Assembly (NCBI GenBank): GCA_030435675.1
Contig: CM059625.1
Coordinates: 1,860,001 to 1,924,000, forward strand
Length of the DNA: 64,000 nucleotides
Source of the DNA: Steinernema hermaphroditum
Lineage: Eukaryota > Nematoda > Chromadorea > Rhabditida > Steinernematidae
Direction: 5' to 3'
Part shown: one piece after another, positions 1 through 12,637 of the stretch
How positions within the stretch are numbered: position 1 is the stretch's first letter
How the letters are laid out: each line of letters opens with the position of its first letter
Program-made: the position numbers and the translations under genes
The notes under the pieces: generated by a model
The model's database searches: none
What the model saw: only the letters and a program-made list of their open reading frames with translations
What the model was told of the DNA's origin: nothing

Positions 1-2163
1 TCAAACTAAAAAAAAATCAGAGAGCAATCGGATCTGCCTCCCTCATAAAGCATCGAAATGGTCCTAACACAGCGATTTTTCAACCTAATCCTACTCGACT
101 GACGTCACCTCGGAAATGGTGATTAACATAATGCGCGGCTGCGTGAGGGAAGTCGTAGCGGGGGACTGAAAGCGTGGGGAGAGTAAGAAGAGTGGAACGC
201 GTTGGCCAGAAAATCAGCAATCCCTGAAAGGATAAAGACAGGAAGAGGCGTTCAGTCTCGTGAAACACACCTCGAGAATAAGTAACCACAAGGATGAGTG
301 GGTGGAACCGGAAAAGTGTCAGATATAGAAAAGTCCTAGAGGATAGCGGTGGGTCCCCTTGAAGTCATTGTATTTCCGAATCATCGGAAATGGAAACAAT
401 TCATTGAGATGGAGTTGAGCCACTTATTTTCATCCCCCCCTAATACACACCAATTTATCGAACTTCAAAAGTCCAAAGCTCCCAAACGGTTCATACCGTA
501 GTGGTTTTCCGATTCGAATGATGACCTCGGTAGCACCATCGCCGACTTCAAGAAGCGGGAATAAACAAACACTGACATAAGTGAGTGTGAGTGAGTGAGC
601 GTGAGTGTGCGCAGCCGCGAAAAACTAATTACGACTACGAGGTGTCGTCGGCGGAGGGACGTGAGGAAGTGGACGCTTTGAGGGAAGCGCTCAAAACGGT
701 AACTGGTTCTTCCATAGCCGCTAATGGACGCTAAGTGGCAGTGCTAATAGTCCTGTAAAAAAGTGTTACGGTCGGAGTGACAACCGAGGCAAAGGTCTTG
801 CGGTTGTCAAAACAGAAGAGGAAGACTATTGACATATAAAAAGTTAAGGGGGAATCTTAGGCGAGGGCTTTCTCCATTGCATCTGAGCCATGCGATAAGC
901 ATACTTACGGCCTTCTATTGTACAAGTGGAGAAGGGTAATCATAGCCGCTCTAGGAAACATCCTAACAACACCGGAAGTCTCAATTCGAATCGGTTTGAA
1001 GTCTCAATTCGAATCTGTTTGAAGTCTCAATTCGAATCTGTTTGATTGAGTACTTTTCATACGCTGTTTCGCGTCATCCAAATCAACTCTTCCACTCCTC
1101 ACTCATACGTAAAATCATTAAATCGCAAATCGCTCACATCCCAATATGGTTAATTTTGGCCTCAACTTCGACTGGTAACCAGAGATGCGTTCTGAACCGA
1201 AGTCCGGCAAGATATGCCGCGAAAATTGCGACCGTTGGCGGGGAGCGGTGCGAAGAGAACGCAGACGACGACAGACAAATGGCATGGGGCGACGGCGCAA
1301 AGGACATGCGATTGTCTCTCGTCGCCTGCGCTCTCTTCGGATGGGCGAGCCAATGGCCAATGTGAACCGGAGCCGTCGGACCAGCATCTTCTGCTATCAG
1401 TTAGGGCAGAGGTCTACGTTCATTACAAAGGCCTAAAGTTGTTGGAAATATGCGTGTGGTAAGCAGCGGCGTTGCTATGGGACACTTGCCAGGGAGTTCC
1501 ACACGCATCCGCCCGTTTTTGATACTACCTTGGTGGATTTGCTTCCATGCGTCCAGCCATTTGCAGCACATTTTCCGGTTCATCAATGTAGGTAAGACCA
1601 TTTGTTGTATGGAAGGCAAGTTCTTCGTTTCTTACGTTTCACAGCGTCAGCTTCCTCACATTTGCTTTCCAGCGGCGGCTCTCATTCATAATCATAATTA
1701 GTTTTTTCGTCGTGCCACACACGCGATCGATGCCAAGCATTTAGATTTCCTCACATTTGCGCGATTGAAGCGTGGCGTTCACTTCTGTCGGTGGTCATCG
1801 TTTGCAGCTACTATTCGCGTTATTAGAAATGAACTAAATGAGCAGCGCGGCCCAGCTACGGGGGGATCGTGATCACCGTTCGACGCTATGCGCGATACCC
1901 TGAAGCCGGAGATTTGTTTCAGCTCCAAACCTGCACCGCGAGCCCAGCCGAGCATGGCTCTTATCATGTTCTCTGTGTCCGATCTATTCAACTCTTCGCC
2001 GCCCACACAAGCTAACAAGATCGAAGCCTCCAAGTGGTTGGTTCTCTTACAGTAGACAACCTATTTTCGTCTGCTCTCTCTACCTCTCGTTAAAAAAAAT
2101 AAGGTAGGTGATAAAAAACCTCACACTGAACTTTTCAACGGTCAAAAAAAGATTGATTGCCCT
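1..2163. other. No supported gene (5' end of window)
   Basis: No open frame here shows family resemblance or convincing splice structure. There is a GTGAGT-rich stretch near 570-612 and the 23-bp triplet repeat at 975. The short frames at 1.0-1.4 kb overlap on both strands, as expected for chance frames in GC-rich DNA. Confidence 0.5.
975..1043. repeat. 23-bp tandem repeat, three units
   Basis: Three head-to-tail 23-nt units beginning GAAGTCTCAATTCG; units 2 and 3 are identical and unit 1 differs at one base. A short minisatellite in otherwise unremarkable non-coding DNA. Confidence 0.85.
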
Positions 2164-3873
2164 TTAGCTATCCGGACAATAAGGTCCTCCGCAGCGCGTC
2201 CAACAGACTTCCGAGATGGTGAGATAAGTGGTGCGGAAATGGTTTGCAAAATCGACTTCGTTTATCGGCTTGTGCTTGCTCAGTGTGTGTGCCTCCTCAG
2301 CTCGAGCAATCAGACCGTACAACTTCTGAAACAAGTTATGCGAAATTATAAAAAAAAAACAGGAGCTTAGCGGTCGTACATTCTAACCGAATCGGACCTG
2401 CGAAATTGCAGGCAGTACCCCTCGACTATTTTCGCATTTGGCGCCCGCCAATTCATTCTGGCCTATGTACTGTACATAATCAATCGGCTCTCACTTCGAA
2501 TCATACTTTAGAAACGTAGCCTAATCGGAGAGTTTATGTTACTACGAATTCCTTACCCGTTCTGAAACTGCGTCACCACATCTCACACCGATCGGAGTCT
2601 ATCCCATCGGAACGTTGTCCTGTTTTTACGTAGGTGGCATATCGCATAAACAAAGATTCGACCAAGATCAGTTCCTAATTTTTTATACAATAATTGTGAC
2701 GATATCAACAGTGGGGCGTTGCTGTCGGTGACCGTATACTACGCGGGTGACGATAAGAACTTGAACGGACGCGACCACTGATGGGAGCGCCTCAAGAGCC
2801 GATCGGACGTAGCCATACTTTAAGGAAATTAATAGGGTTTCAGCCATACTGCCGCGCTTACCGTTGTAAAACTGAGAAGAAGTCGAGCAAGTTCCAAAGC
2901 CACCAGCAAAGCACCTGTGCGGGATATCCATATCCATGCCTTCATCATGAACATTGACGGCTATAAATTGCGTTATAATTGAATTAAACAGACAATGGGT
3001 TTAAAGATCGGTAAGAGACATTAATCTTCCAATTCCTTACAATTAGCTTCCAATTGAAGTTTTGTGGATGTTTTAGAATGCGAGTGTTCCAGTACCCGAT
3101 GCTGATTGCTAACCAGTAGAAAAATGTCTTTGAGCTTGTGTCAACAACGTTCATCCAAGGTTTCATTCCGCCAAACGAAGGATGTCCTAAAGTACAAATG
3201 TAAAATAAGGACATAACATAACAGTTCTACCTTTGTCATTATGCGACTCGGACACATAACCGAAGCAGCTGACTGTAACGAAGGTAACCATAAAGATACC
3301 GTATGCTGGTGGTATCACAAAGCAGAGTGCTCGTGCAATTGTAGATTTTTCAGTTGATATATTGCTCAGGTAGGTTCGGTGCGCGAAGTTCAAAGCGAAT
3401 GTTGACAAGAAGAAAGCTAGGGAAATCACTCTGATTCTTTCGAGGATGTAGAGGGCGGTGTTGAGGGCGTACGGGGTAACTGCAATTTAATAAATAAAAG
3501 AGTATTGTGGAGAACAGTAGTTTTATTATGACGATATCATACCCGATCTTCACATCTGGACGCCTTGGAAGGCAATGTGGAGAAATCAAAGATTTTTTCG
3601 CGTTCTCTCGGAGAGCAACCTTCCGGTATCCAAAGATTCCCCTAAAAACATACCTATCCATTCACTTGCTTCGACAAGCCACAAAATAGCGTCAACCAAT
3701 CCGACGATAGAGCAGATGAATATCGAAGCAAGAATGCTCAAAATGAGGATTCCGCCCGATGGTAATGCGCTTCTCTTCCGCTCGTAAACCATTTTCAAAA
3801 GAAGAACAATGGTCACAATATCGATGGGAACCACTAATCCCCGCAGTAGGTCGTGGAACAGTCGAAGGTACAT
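2164..3873 (-). CDS. Orphan multi-pass membrane protein, five exons
   Basis: Exons on the minus strand, by position: 3654-3873, 3231-3479, 3041-3186, 2862-2960 and 2164-2325. Every junction has GT..AG borders and the phases (1,1,0,0) agree, giving about 291 aa. Hydrophobic segments lie near residues 12-27 (LVVPIDIVTIVLLL), 38-65, 80-105, 120-145, 170-185 and 208-230, followed by a charged tail containing ISEVCWTRCGGPYC. Six clear membrane segments suggest a receptor- or transporter-like protein; a divergent nematode serpentine chemoreceptor is possible, but a seventh segment and a family motif are not visible. The start is the first Met of exon 1; no strong acceptor precedes it, so an upstream exon may be missing. 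Exon structure is seen; function is not assigned. Confidence 0.6.
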
Positions 3874-4359
3874 GATCGGAAGGCAATTTCAAGAAGATGG
3901 TAATATATCCTTGGCTTCGAATATACTGATTGAGGCGGGTACGCCTTTTGAACGATATTGTCGATTTCTAATCGCGCTTTTGACGTCAGGGCATCGGTAG
4001 TACGATTAGCGTAGGTAGATAAGTGGGCGTTTTTTTAATCCGTGGTGCGGTGCATGGCATTTGATAACGCATCATCGTGTACGAGCTAATTCCAACATTA
4101 TCATTTGCTAGAATGCGTTGGCGTGTTTATTGTGATAAAACAATTCTAAGGAAAACACACATCAAATAAAAAAAGTAATACTGTAGCAGGAAAATTATAT
4201 TGTAAAACGAACCGTTGGCAGTTGGTCTATTAAATCCGCTGAAGAGTAGTTTATGATAGAGCAGCGTGACCTGTTTTCTATTGTCGTCCTGTTTAAAATG
4301 GCTTCTCAACAGATCGAGCAAAACCCCCGTTAATGCCAGATACCTTTCTGCCGATTTTC

Positions 4360-4577
4360 AGGAAGAAAGTAGAGCCTGCTTGGTCGACATGGAAGACGGA
4401 AGACTACCGGACACTGGACCTCAAAGGCGTGGTGTCCTTGCTCCGCGAATCTGCCTCCCATACGGTTCAAAAGGACCGTGCGCTTGCAGGGAAATCACTC
4501 CGAACCTCACCGCGATCATCGATGTTGAGCAGAATTTTAAGTATCATGTGCTTTCCTATTCCGTTTTTCTGTTATAA
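4360..4577 (+). CDS. Possible isolated exon, unknown product
   Basis: A good acceptor (GATTTTCAG) at 4351-4359 opens onto a frame that starts EESRACLVDMEDG and runs to a stop at 4577 without low-complexity bias. It contains a Cys-rich patch (YGSKGPCACRE). No partner exons with matching phase were found in the flanks and the family is not recognised. It lies upstream of the DNase II-like gene on the same strand but no link is visible. It could be a gene remnant. Confidence 0.2.
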
Positions 4578-5247
4578 GTTCCTTTCATTTGGTGTTGTTT
4601 GTAAAAAGCTGCAGACAGTGTTCCGATTTACAGTATTATCCTCCACCCTGTACAGGTGCGTATTGACAAGTACGTATTCTCCCAGACACATCCATCCCAG
4701 ACAGGAAAAAGTTGGAACGACAAGCCACAGAAAACAAAAGCTCCGGGGGCGTTTAGCGTCAGCAAAGATCAAGATTACGCAAGAATCTTTTGCGTGCGGT
4801 TGACCGTCTTCTGGGCAAAATGCTAGAAATACTGCTCGATGGTTTGAGATGTTTTCGGAGCCGGTCCAAGACCTTCGCCCACACCGGCGGCATAGAACGA
4901 TTAAAAACACTTTACAAACGACTTTAGCGGTTTTTTCTCGAATGCGTTAGTCAGGAAGCTCTCGAGCCGTTCCACTAATAGACCAATCAATCAGGAAGCT
5001 TTTTATGAAGCTGGAATATCACGAAGTGATGCCTTGAAAAAACGTTTTATGATTGATCGGCCGACCGATTTGCACTGCCTCCCGTTCGCCCTGCTCCTCA
5101 AATTGTCGTCATTCTTAGACTTGGACCTCCCTTAAGAAGTCCGAATCTTGTTGTTCCAGGCTACCGTAACGCTACTGTAATCAGCGGCTTATTAACCTAT
5201 CTGACGGAGGATACTTCTGTTTGCTTTAACCTTCAATTTAATTTCAG

Positions 5248-6960
5248 ATGAGGATTGATCTTGCCGCTAACTTTGCCTTACTTCTTCTCCCACTCACTTG
5301 CCACTCATTCTCCTGCTTGGATGGAAACGGATCAGCACGCGACTGGTAGGTTTATGTGACCGATCATGACCATTATTTTTTTGAAACAGGTGGCTCATAC
5401 GCCAATTGCCAGAACTGTCCGACTCGGCGAATATAAGATATAGGCGCCACGAAAAACACGGAGTGTATTACTTCCTTCACCAGGATGACGAAGATCCGGA
5501 CGAGCTTCACCCCACAAATATTCTAGAGCGAAAGAACGTAAGTACAGTTTAGGCGTTCGCCCAAATTTTGTTGTAATGGAAGCGCTTAAAAATAACAATC
5601 GACGGCTGCCGAGCAGACACCTCTAGGGTGGCTGTGCTTCTAATCATTACGACTAAATTCAAACTACATTCTGACCAGAAAGTTTAATTGCTTTTGCAGA
5701 ATCCATTGATGACAACACTACGGCCGTTCTACGGAAACGCCTCTGCGCGCAGTTCGGACACTTTCCTTTTGGCCTATAATGATAACGATATGACCATTAA
5801 CGGCAGAGGAATTAGCAAAGGTACACTGTCTTAGACTTCACATCTAAATGCCAACCTTAGGCTTCATTATGTATTCGAAGAAAACGGGTACAGGCGTTTG
5901 GTTGCTACATAGCGCGAAGTCGTTTCTGGGCGAGTTCGAAGACAACCACAGCCATAAAAAGTATTTCTCCGCGTCGCTTGTGCCTGATGACGTCCTGCTG
6001 AAGGGACAAACATACCTTTGCCTGAGCTTTCTCGAGGACCAGTTGCCAAAAATGATCGAAGTTCTGAATACGACCAGACCGATCGAGACTTACTGGCACA
6101 TTGGACAAAATCTTTGGAAGGATTTCGGCTTCGTGACGGAGGTTATTGTGTTTAATATGGCTATGAATTTACTATACTGTTTTAGCTAACCTCGAGCACG
6201 GACACTGAGAACGAGATAATGTCTACAATGTGGCGGCTCCAAATCGCCGACAAGTCCCGTTTTGATGTTTTTCTCCGAACTGGAGCAGGCGGCCTGAAGT
6301 TTGACGTATACAAAAGCATCCTTGCGCCATATTACAAGACAGACATCTTCGTCCAGTCTTCTGTCCCGCACCCTGAGTCGGCTGAGAACGTAGAGCTTTC
6401 GAAATGGGCCTGCTTCGGAGAATATAAGGTGCACAATATCACGCAAATTCGCGTAAGTCTCTTGTGTTATCGCAGTGTCACTGCTTAAACTTGGGAAAAT
6501 GGTCTATTTCACTAGCAATAGGGTTCTAGCAGAAACCTTTGCATACGGCACTAGGAGAAAGTGGAATCCTTTTGGGATGAAACTACGCATATGCGCGAAG
6601 CCGTTCAACGTTTAACCGGGCGATCATATAGTCTCATTTACGGTCCTTACAGGCACATGTCCACTTTTTCCAAAAAAATATCATGATGTTGGGTTTTTTT
6701 GCTTTCAGTACGGCTATGGGATTATGTTAGTCGACAATCCTCACTTGAAGGACGACTCGAAGTACGCGTATACCGAAAGCGGATACGTCTGCATCAGCGA
6801 TTACGACAGAAGGGTACGGGTAATTACAAATTAAAGCACAACAATATTTAAGCCCGAGCACCTCTTGAGTCCCGGAGTCGTCGTGTGCACCAGGCACAAA
6901 AGGAGGATGTATAATCATTACGTCAGGACCCAGGGTAGAAGATCGTACTGTGAGCCGTGA
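5248..6960 (+). CDS. DNase II-like protein, probably catalytically inactive
   Basis: Seven exons: 5248-5345, 5390-5537, 5700-5820, 5861-6141, 6186-6452, 6709-6813 and 6853-6960, all in phase, about 375 aa (family usual 350-380). A TTTCAG acceptor abuts the ATG, typical of trans-splicing. The N-terminus is a signal peptide ending near THCHS-type sequence (LLLLPLTCHS), followed by the family start SCLDGNGSARDW. Further family blocks are TGVWLLHS, GQTYLCLSF, the SKWAC block, YVCISDYDRR and a C-terminal GVVVC. DNase II enzymes are acid endonucleases of lysosomes or secretions (nuc-1, crn-6, crn-7 in C. elegans). The first active-site histidine (LLHS) is kept, but the second is missing ahead of GQTYLC, and the third, normally in HSKW, reads LSKW. 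The last short intron (39 nt) is the least certain junction. Family assignment is confident; loss of activity is inferred. Confidence 0.85.
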
Positions 6961-7370
6961 AAGTCGAAGGTTTAATGGGCGACCGCTTTAATTCGTTAGT
7001 TAGACCTTACCTACAGGTCCTACACTTTCCGATTTTCAAACGCGAATACCTGTGAGATCCATTTTGAGATCGCAGTGCTCCGACTCTAGCTTGTCTCTCT
7101 CATAGCATAATCTATGTGTTGCCTTGTAATTACTCAGCGAAGATGTTTTTTTGGCTTCTGATTTTCCTCTGTATTCCTCTGTTTTGAATATTTTAAGTCG
7201 AACGAGCGTCTTTATATACTTGTAACCGTTGCGAATAAACTGCTCAATTGAATGGATTGTGTTGTCACATCGCAGTTCATCAGAACGGGTCTACAATTAT
7301 ATTGGACGGCATATCACACAGTGAAATGAAACAATAAAGTCAAAGGTCAAAAAAATAAAGTCCAAGCAGA
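6961..7370. other. Intergenic, no feature seen
   Basis: The 3' flank of the DNase II-like gene. It holds AATAAA-like strings near 7233 and 7332 that could serve as polyadenylation signals, but no exon or repeat boundary can be supported. Confidence 0.4.
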
Positions 7371-7374
7371 AATG

Positions 7375-8480
7375 GCTTTGCTTCTCTGAACTAAAAAACG
7401 GCTCTCTGAAATAGGTGTCGGCCTTGATCTTGTCTTAAAACATGGAAGCTAAAGTAAAATTGCCGAAGCTGCTGCTGACGGGCACTAATCTAACCGCACT
7501 CTAAGTAGCGGCGCATATCTACCAACTGCACTTAAGGTACATATGGGTCGCTTCTTACAGCGCGGTTAGAGCTAGCTGGAGTTCGAGTAATGAAGATCGC
7601 CAGAAACACGGAATACACTCAGGCCCAGCTAACGAATGGAAGTGTAGCTGGATGGATAAGCATACGGCAATCGACTTTCGATTAACCACTCTAAAAGCAA
7701 CCGTCATTACAGACCGTCAAACGTTGTCATCTTACTATGGGCTTACGGTGGACGAATTGACATGTTCTACTAGGGGAAGCAAAATCGCCGAATCTGCTGA
7801 TGACGGGCGCTAATCTAACCGCTCTCTAAGTAGCGGCGCATATCTACCAACTGGACTTAAGGTACATATGGGTCGCTGCTTACAGCGCGATTAGAGCAAG
7901 CTCGAGATCGAATAATGAAGATCGCCAGCAACACGGAATACACTCAGGCCCAGCTAACGAATGGAAGTGTAGCTGGATGGGTAAGCATACGGCGATCGGT
8001 GAGCGACTTCTAACCGAGCTTCGAAGTTTAAACGCCTCACAGATGAACTTCTTGATCAGGGAAATCTCCATAGCTCAGATCGTGGCCTAACGTTGTTTCA
8101 CTGAACATGCCTCTCCGAAGAGCGTTCACTTTCGATTAACCACTCTAAAAGCGACCGTCATTACAGACCATTAAACATTGTCATCTTACATAGGGCTAAC
8201 GATGGATAAACTGACGTGTCCTATTAGAAGAAGTGAAATCGTCGAAAGTGAAATCGTCGAAATCGTATGCCGTAAGATCTTATCAAACGACTCACCTAGG
8301 ATGGCGAATAGAAGTGTAGCTGGATGGATAAGCATACGGCGATTGGTGAGCGACTTCTAACCACGCTTCGAAGTTTAAAGGCCTCACAGATGAACTTCTT
8401 GATCAGGGAAATCTATAAAGCTCAAAGCGGAGTTAGAACCCTCCTACCAAGAGGGTAGTGGTAGAATGGCTTTGCCGGGA
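7375..8480. repeat. Composite decayed repeat array, copy 1
   Basis: Segments here recur within the array and again at 11.75-12.62 kb. Block A, containing TAAGTAGCGGCGCATATC and CTTACAGCGCGGTTAGAG, occurs near 7450 and 7780. Block B, containing GTAGCTGGATGGATAAGC and CGAAGTTTAAA, occurs near 7640, 7970 and 8310. Block C, with GATTAACCACTCTAAAAG, occurs near 7677 and 8130. The A-B-C order is partly tandem, with internal deletions. Block A aligns in sense with the frame preserved at 12.64 kb, so the whole array appears to be decayed retroelement-derived sequence. Confidence 0.7.
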
Positions 8481-9300
8481 TTTGGACGAATTTAGACTGT
8501 GACAGTCCAAAAGAGACAGGTCGAGGTCTGCACAGAGACGGAATATGTTCTTCCACACACAATAAAAAGGGCGATGAGTGTGTTACCTTAGAAGGAAAAA
8601 CGGTGAGCTCAACACAAAGCCGCCCTTCAGGGTGCGCATGCACAAGATTTACAAATCTAAATCTTATGACATGCACGCCTTAAAGGGAAGTTCGAATAAA
8701 TTGCAGAGGACCCGTCGTTGAAGTGCAGCCGAACAGCAAAATATTTAATAGATGGAACAAGCGAATAGTATTAGAAGTTGTAGAAATACTGAACGGCCAG
8801 AACACAGCACGGTAGTGGATTGCCAACCAACCACGCTCTAGGAGATGGATTAACGGAAAGCAGAGCGAGATGATGGGAAAATATGTGACAGTAAACGGCG
8901 AGAAGCACTGAGACTGATCGCATGTAGCGTTGAGAACTGCCTTTATGAGCTCATTACTGTTGCCTACAAGACACTGTTGTCCAGCAGATTACCTCAAATA
9001 GCTCCGAAGGAAAGGGAGGCAAGCTAGATTTTTCACTCTTGGCAAGTGACTAGCGACAGACAAACAGTCCTCATTTGTAGTGCTCAGTACCGATGCAGCT
9101 CCGCCCTCTCAAGGCGCTATCGTTCGCGACACGGTTTCAAGGGCGGGGTTTCAAAAGCGCACGGGCAAACGCTACGAGCTCTCGACTGGAAATGATTATT
9201 TGGAAAAGGGCACTGCTGAAGTTGTTTCGTAAAGTGGAGATACGGTATAGAGTCAACTCAAAAAAGCAGTGCAAGGGCAATATAGCAAAGAGGTCGATAT

Positions 9301-9800
9301 TTACGCTGCATAGTGCAAACTGAAATTAGGTGCACAGCATAAATGATGTCGCCTATGAAGATGTTATGAAGATGTCGCCTCCAACCAATTTTTCATAACA
9401 GAAGAAGCGTAAAATCAAAAGTACTTTTGAAGTGACAGGTCGTGCTTTTTGTACTTCCGTTTTGCACTTCTTACCTTTGGTCGCCCGCATCGTAGACTGC
9501 AGATATTCACTGATAAAGGCAGTCATTCCGTCCTCACAATCAAAAAGTGCAGGAACATTACTCTACAGTACCCTTTCCGTTCACTTTGTCGGCATCTCAA
9601 GCGTTGAAAGTATTTTGTACATATTTTGGCTGTCTGCCATTTTGCACTTTCTCATGATGCACTTTGACGCTTGCAAAGGCGGCGGCGGCGACGCCGTTCG
9701 TCTCGATCTGCTCTTTTACAGACTGATGGCGCTCTGCAAAACGACCGGCGCCTGTACTGGTGGATAGTTTTGCGATGAACAGCGCAGTGCAATGGTGCTC
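9301..9800 (-). CDS. Possible small multi-exon gene or relic
   Basis: On the minus strand a stretch reading SNVPALFDCEDGMTAF (about 9488-9565) lies between a weak acceptor and a good donor (AAAG/GTAAGA). An in-phase exon after a CTAATTTCAG acceptor at about 9323 ends with CYIALALLF and a stop. Upstream, a frame containing VHHEKVQNGRQPKY could join through a GTACAA donor. No family is recognised and no start is certain; it may equally be remains of a mobile element in this repeat-rich stretch. Confidence 0.22.
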
Positions 9801-9829
9801 GAAATTGAAAAAAAAGCACAATTGAGGCT

Positions 9830-11740
9830 AGCCAATGCTTTGCTTAACAATGATAAGCACACACTGTCCCTTTAGTTGCTAAGCAAACATTTTTGTGGCG
9901 AAATCTTGAACACAGACAATCCAGCCAAGACTGATATACGCAAAGAATAAAAGCATTTTGAAATTTGAAGTAAGACAAAAAACGATTAATCTAAACAAAG
10001 GCATCGATCATCAAAAATCGTGATGATTTGATAGCTTGCTTTCGAGACCGTTTCAATGCGCCATGTGCTCTTATGCTTTGGACAGATAGGGACATCCATT
10101 CCGTTTTAGCTGTCAATAAATGCACGGGGCACAACCTACAGTAGCCATTTTTGAGTTTATCGGCAGCAAGCGCGTATTTTTAAGTGTGTTAAGTGTTTTT
10201 AAAGGACGTTATACTTTAATTTTTTAAGAGGACATTATTCTGGTCGTCGACCGAATTGCACTTTATCATGGCGCACAGAAGACGATGCCTAGCTACAGGC
10301 TGACTACGCGGCAGAACACAGCGGGCGCCGCGCTAAGGTCTGCTAGTGGACTGTTTTCCAACGAAGAGCTTAGCTGTGGTGCATTGAAGTACATGATAGC
10401 TGGGAATAGCCTTATTTCCGTCTAGCAATAGTGGGTACTGGGATGCAGAGAGATTACATATCCTACATTGCTTTCTTCCGGAATCAACGGCATTACGCAA
10501 CGCAGGTCTTATAAGCACAAAGAAACACAATATCATATGCTAGTCCTCTTCTCACTTCGGCGCAAGCACGTCGTCGGAGTAGATGGCAGTGATTACACCG
10601 TAAAATCGGAATAACAATGAAGTCGTACATTAGTCGGGCGCCATACATCGAGTGAACAAAGCAGAATCTTGGACTAGATAGTCAGAGTTAGTTATGTGGT
10701 CCAAAGACCCAACCGTTATCCTGAGCCGTCATTTTCGCTTTAGCGTCGTTGAGTTCGGCGTGATCCTTTCGCATTATTGCAGAACATGGCAAAGGAAGTG
10801 GGGTAACGAGAACATCCGAATGACTGGATCCAAGCAAGGCTTTGTTCGGTCCTCGATGCTCAGCGATAGAAATAAACCAATAAAATCTATCGATAAGATC
10901 TAGGACTCAGCACAGCCCGGTGGAAAACTGCACAGAGTGTTGTCTGTAAGCGCAAACTGTGTATTTTCGTGAGGTGATTGGTGATGAACGAACTTTAGAA
11001 ACTTCTGAGAGTATGAAAGCTAACGAAGACGGACAAAGTTGTCGTCTATCCCTGAGGTCAGCCGAAACTTCGACGTTTTCGGTATGTGCAAACCCACAAG
11101 CAGGAAAGAGTAATAAAACAGCGAATAACTAACCGCAAAAGCGCAGACTGTCGCTGTAGTGCCTTTCCTTTCATAGTTCCTCCAGAAACAGATTTTGTTG
11201 GATCACAATCAGTAACGGATAGAATTCATTCTTTCTATCGTTAAGGGCTGTGATTGAACACAACCCGTATTGGAACTCTGTGTCAGCGCGAATGGGTGGA
11301 GTTGCTGTCCTTATCTCATCTGAAAGCAAAGGCACAATACATTAATTCAAGGACTATTTTAAACATACTTTAAAGGAGTGTGGTTGGGCAGACAAAAAAA
11401 GCGACAAACCGCCCTTTAAGGCTCGAATAGATAAAATTCGCAAAAATTGAATTTTATTTTCCCGCGCCTTAAAGTGCAGTTTGACTAGGCGACAAGGCGA
11501 TGGCGTACACTTCGAGGTGAATACCGAAATAGTTAATACGGAACATGCAGAAGGGACAGTGTTTATGGCTCTCTGAGCGAGGTGCCAGATTTAGTTTTCG
11601 CTTAAAATATAGCGAACCTTTGATTTGTTGTGTAGCTACAAGATCAAAGAATGAGTGACGGTCCTGTTTTGCAAGATCAGATAGAACTGGTTTCCCACGT
11701 TGTGCCACACGCCTCGCCGGAAAGCGTTCACTGTCTTCAC
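9830..11740. other. Repeat-poor intergenic stretch, nothing supported
   Basis: Short frames only, on both strands, without splice support or recognisable domains. Nothing further can be assigned from the sequence. Confidence 0.4.
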
Positions 11741-11744
11741 CGGG

Positions 11745-12620
11745 TGAATTGACATGTTCTAGTAGGAGAAGTAAAATCGCCGAAACCGCTGCTGACGGGC
11801 GTTAATCTAACCGCTCTCTAAGTAGGGACACATATCCACCAACTGAACTTAAGGCGGACATGCGTCGCTGCTTACAGCGCGGTTAGAGCAAGCTGGAGTT
11901 CGAATAATGAAGATCGCCTGGAAATGGAATACAGTGAGGAGGTATGCCTTAATATCCTATCAAATGGCTCACCTAAGGATGACGAATGAAAGTGTAGCTG
12001 GATGGATAAGCATACGGCGATCGGTCAGCGACTTCTAACCGAGCTTCGAAGTTTAAAGGCCTCACAGATGAACTTCTTGATGTGTGAAATCTTCATAGCA
12101 GAGATCGCGGTCTGACGTTGTTTCACTGAACATGCCTCTCCGAAGAGCGTTCAATTTCGATTAACCACTCTAAAAGTAACCGTCATTACAGACCATTAAA
12201 CATTGTCATCATACATGTCATAGGGCTAACGGTGGATGAATTGACATGCCCTACTAGAAGACGTAAAATCGTCGAAACTGCTGACTGACGGTCGCTAATC
12301 TAACCGCTCTCTAAGTAGCGAAGCATATCTACCAACTGAACATAAGGTACATATGGGTCGCTGCTTACAGCGCGATTAGAGCAAGCTCGAGATAGAATAA
12401 TGAAGATCGCCTGGAAATGGAATACACTGAGGAGGTACGCCCTAAGATCCTATCAAACGACTCACCTAGGATGGCGAATAGAAGTGTAGCTGGATGGCTA
12501 AACGAAAGGCGGTCGAAGGGCAACTTCTAGCCACGCTTCGAACTTTAAAGTGTTCACAGATCCACGTCTTGATCTGAGAATTCTGTAAAGCTCAAAGCGG
12601 AGGTAGACGCTAGTACCAAG
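11745..12620. repeat. Composite decayed repeat array, copy 2
   Basis: Same A-B-C blocks as at 7.4-8.5 kb: A near 11770 and 12280, B near 11990 and 12480, C near 12115. The two A blocks are about 500 bp apart, giving a clean tandem pair. It runs directly, through the shared ACCAAGA..GCAGTGGTAGAAT segment, into the better-preserved frame at 12.64 kb, which suggests that the array is built from the 5' part of that element. Confidence 0.7.
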
Positions 12621-12637
12621 AAAGCAGTGGTAGAATA

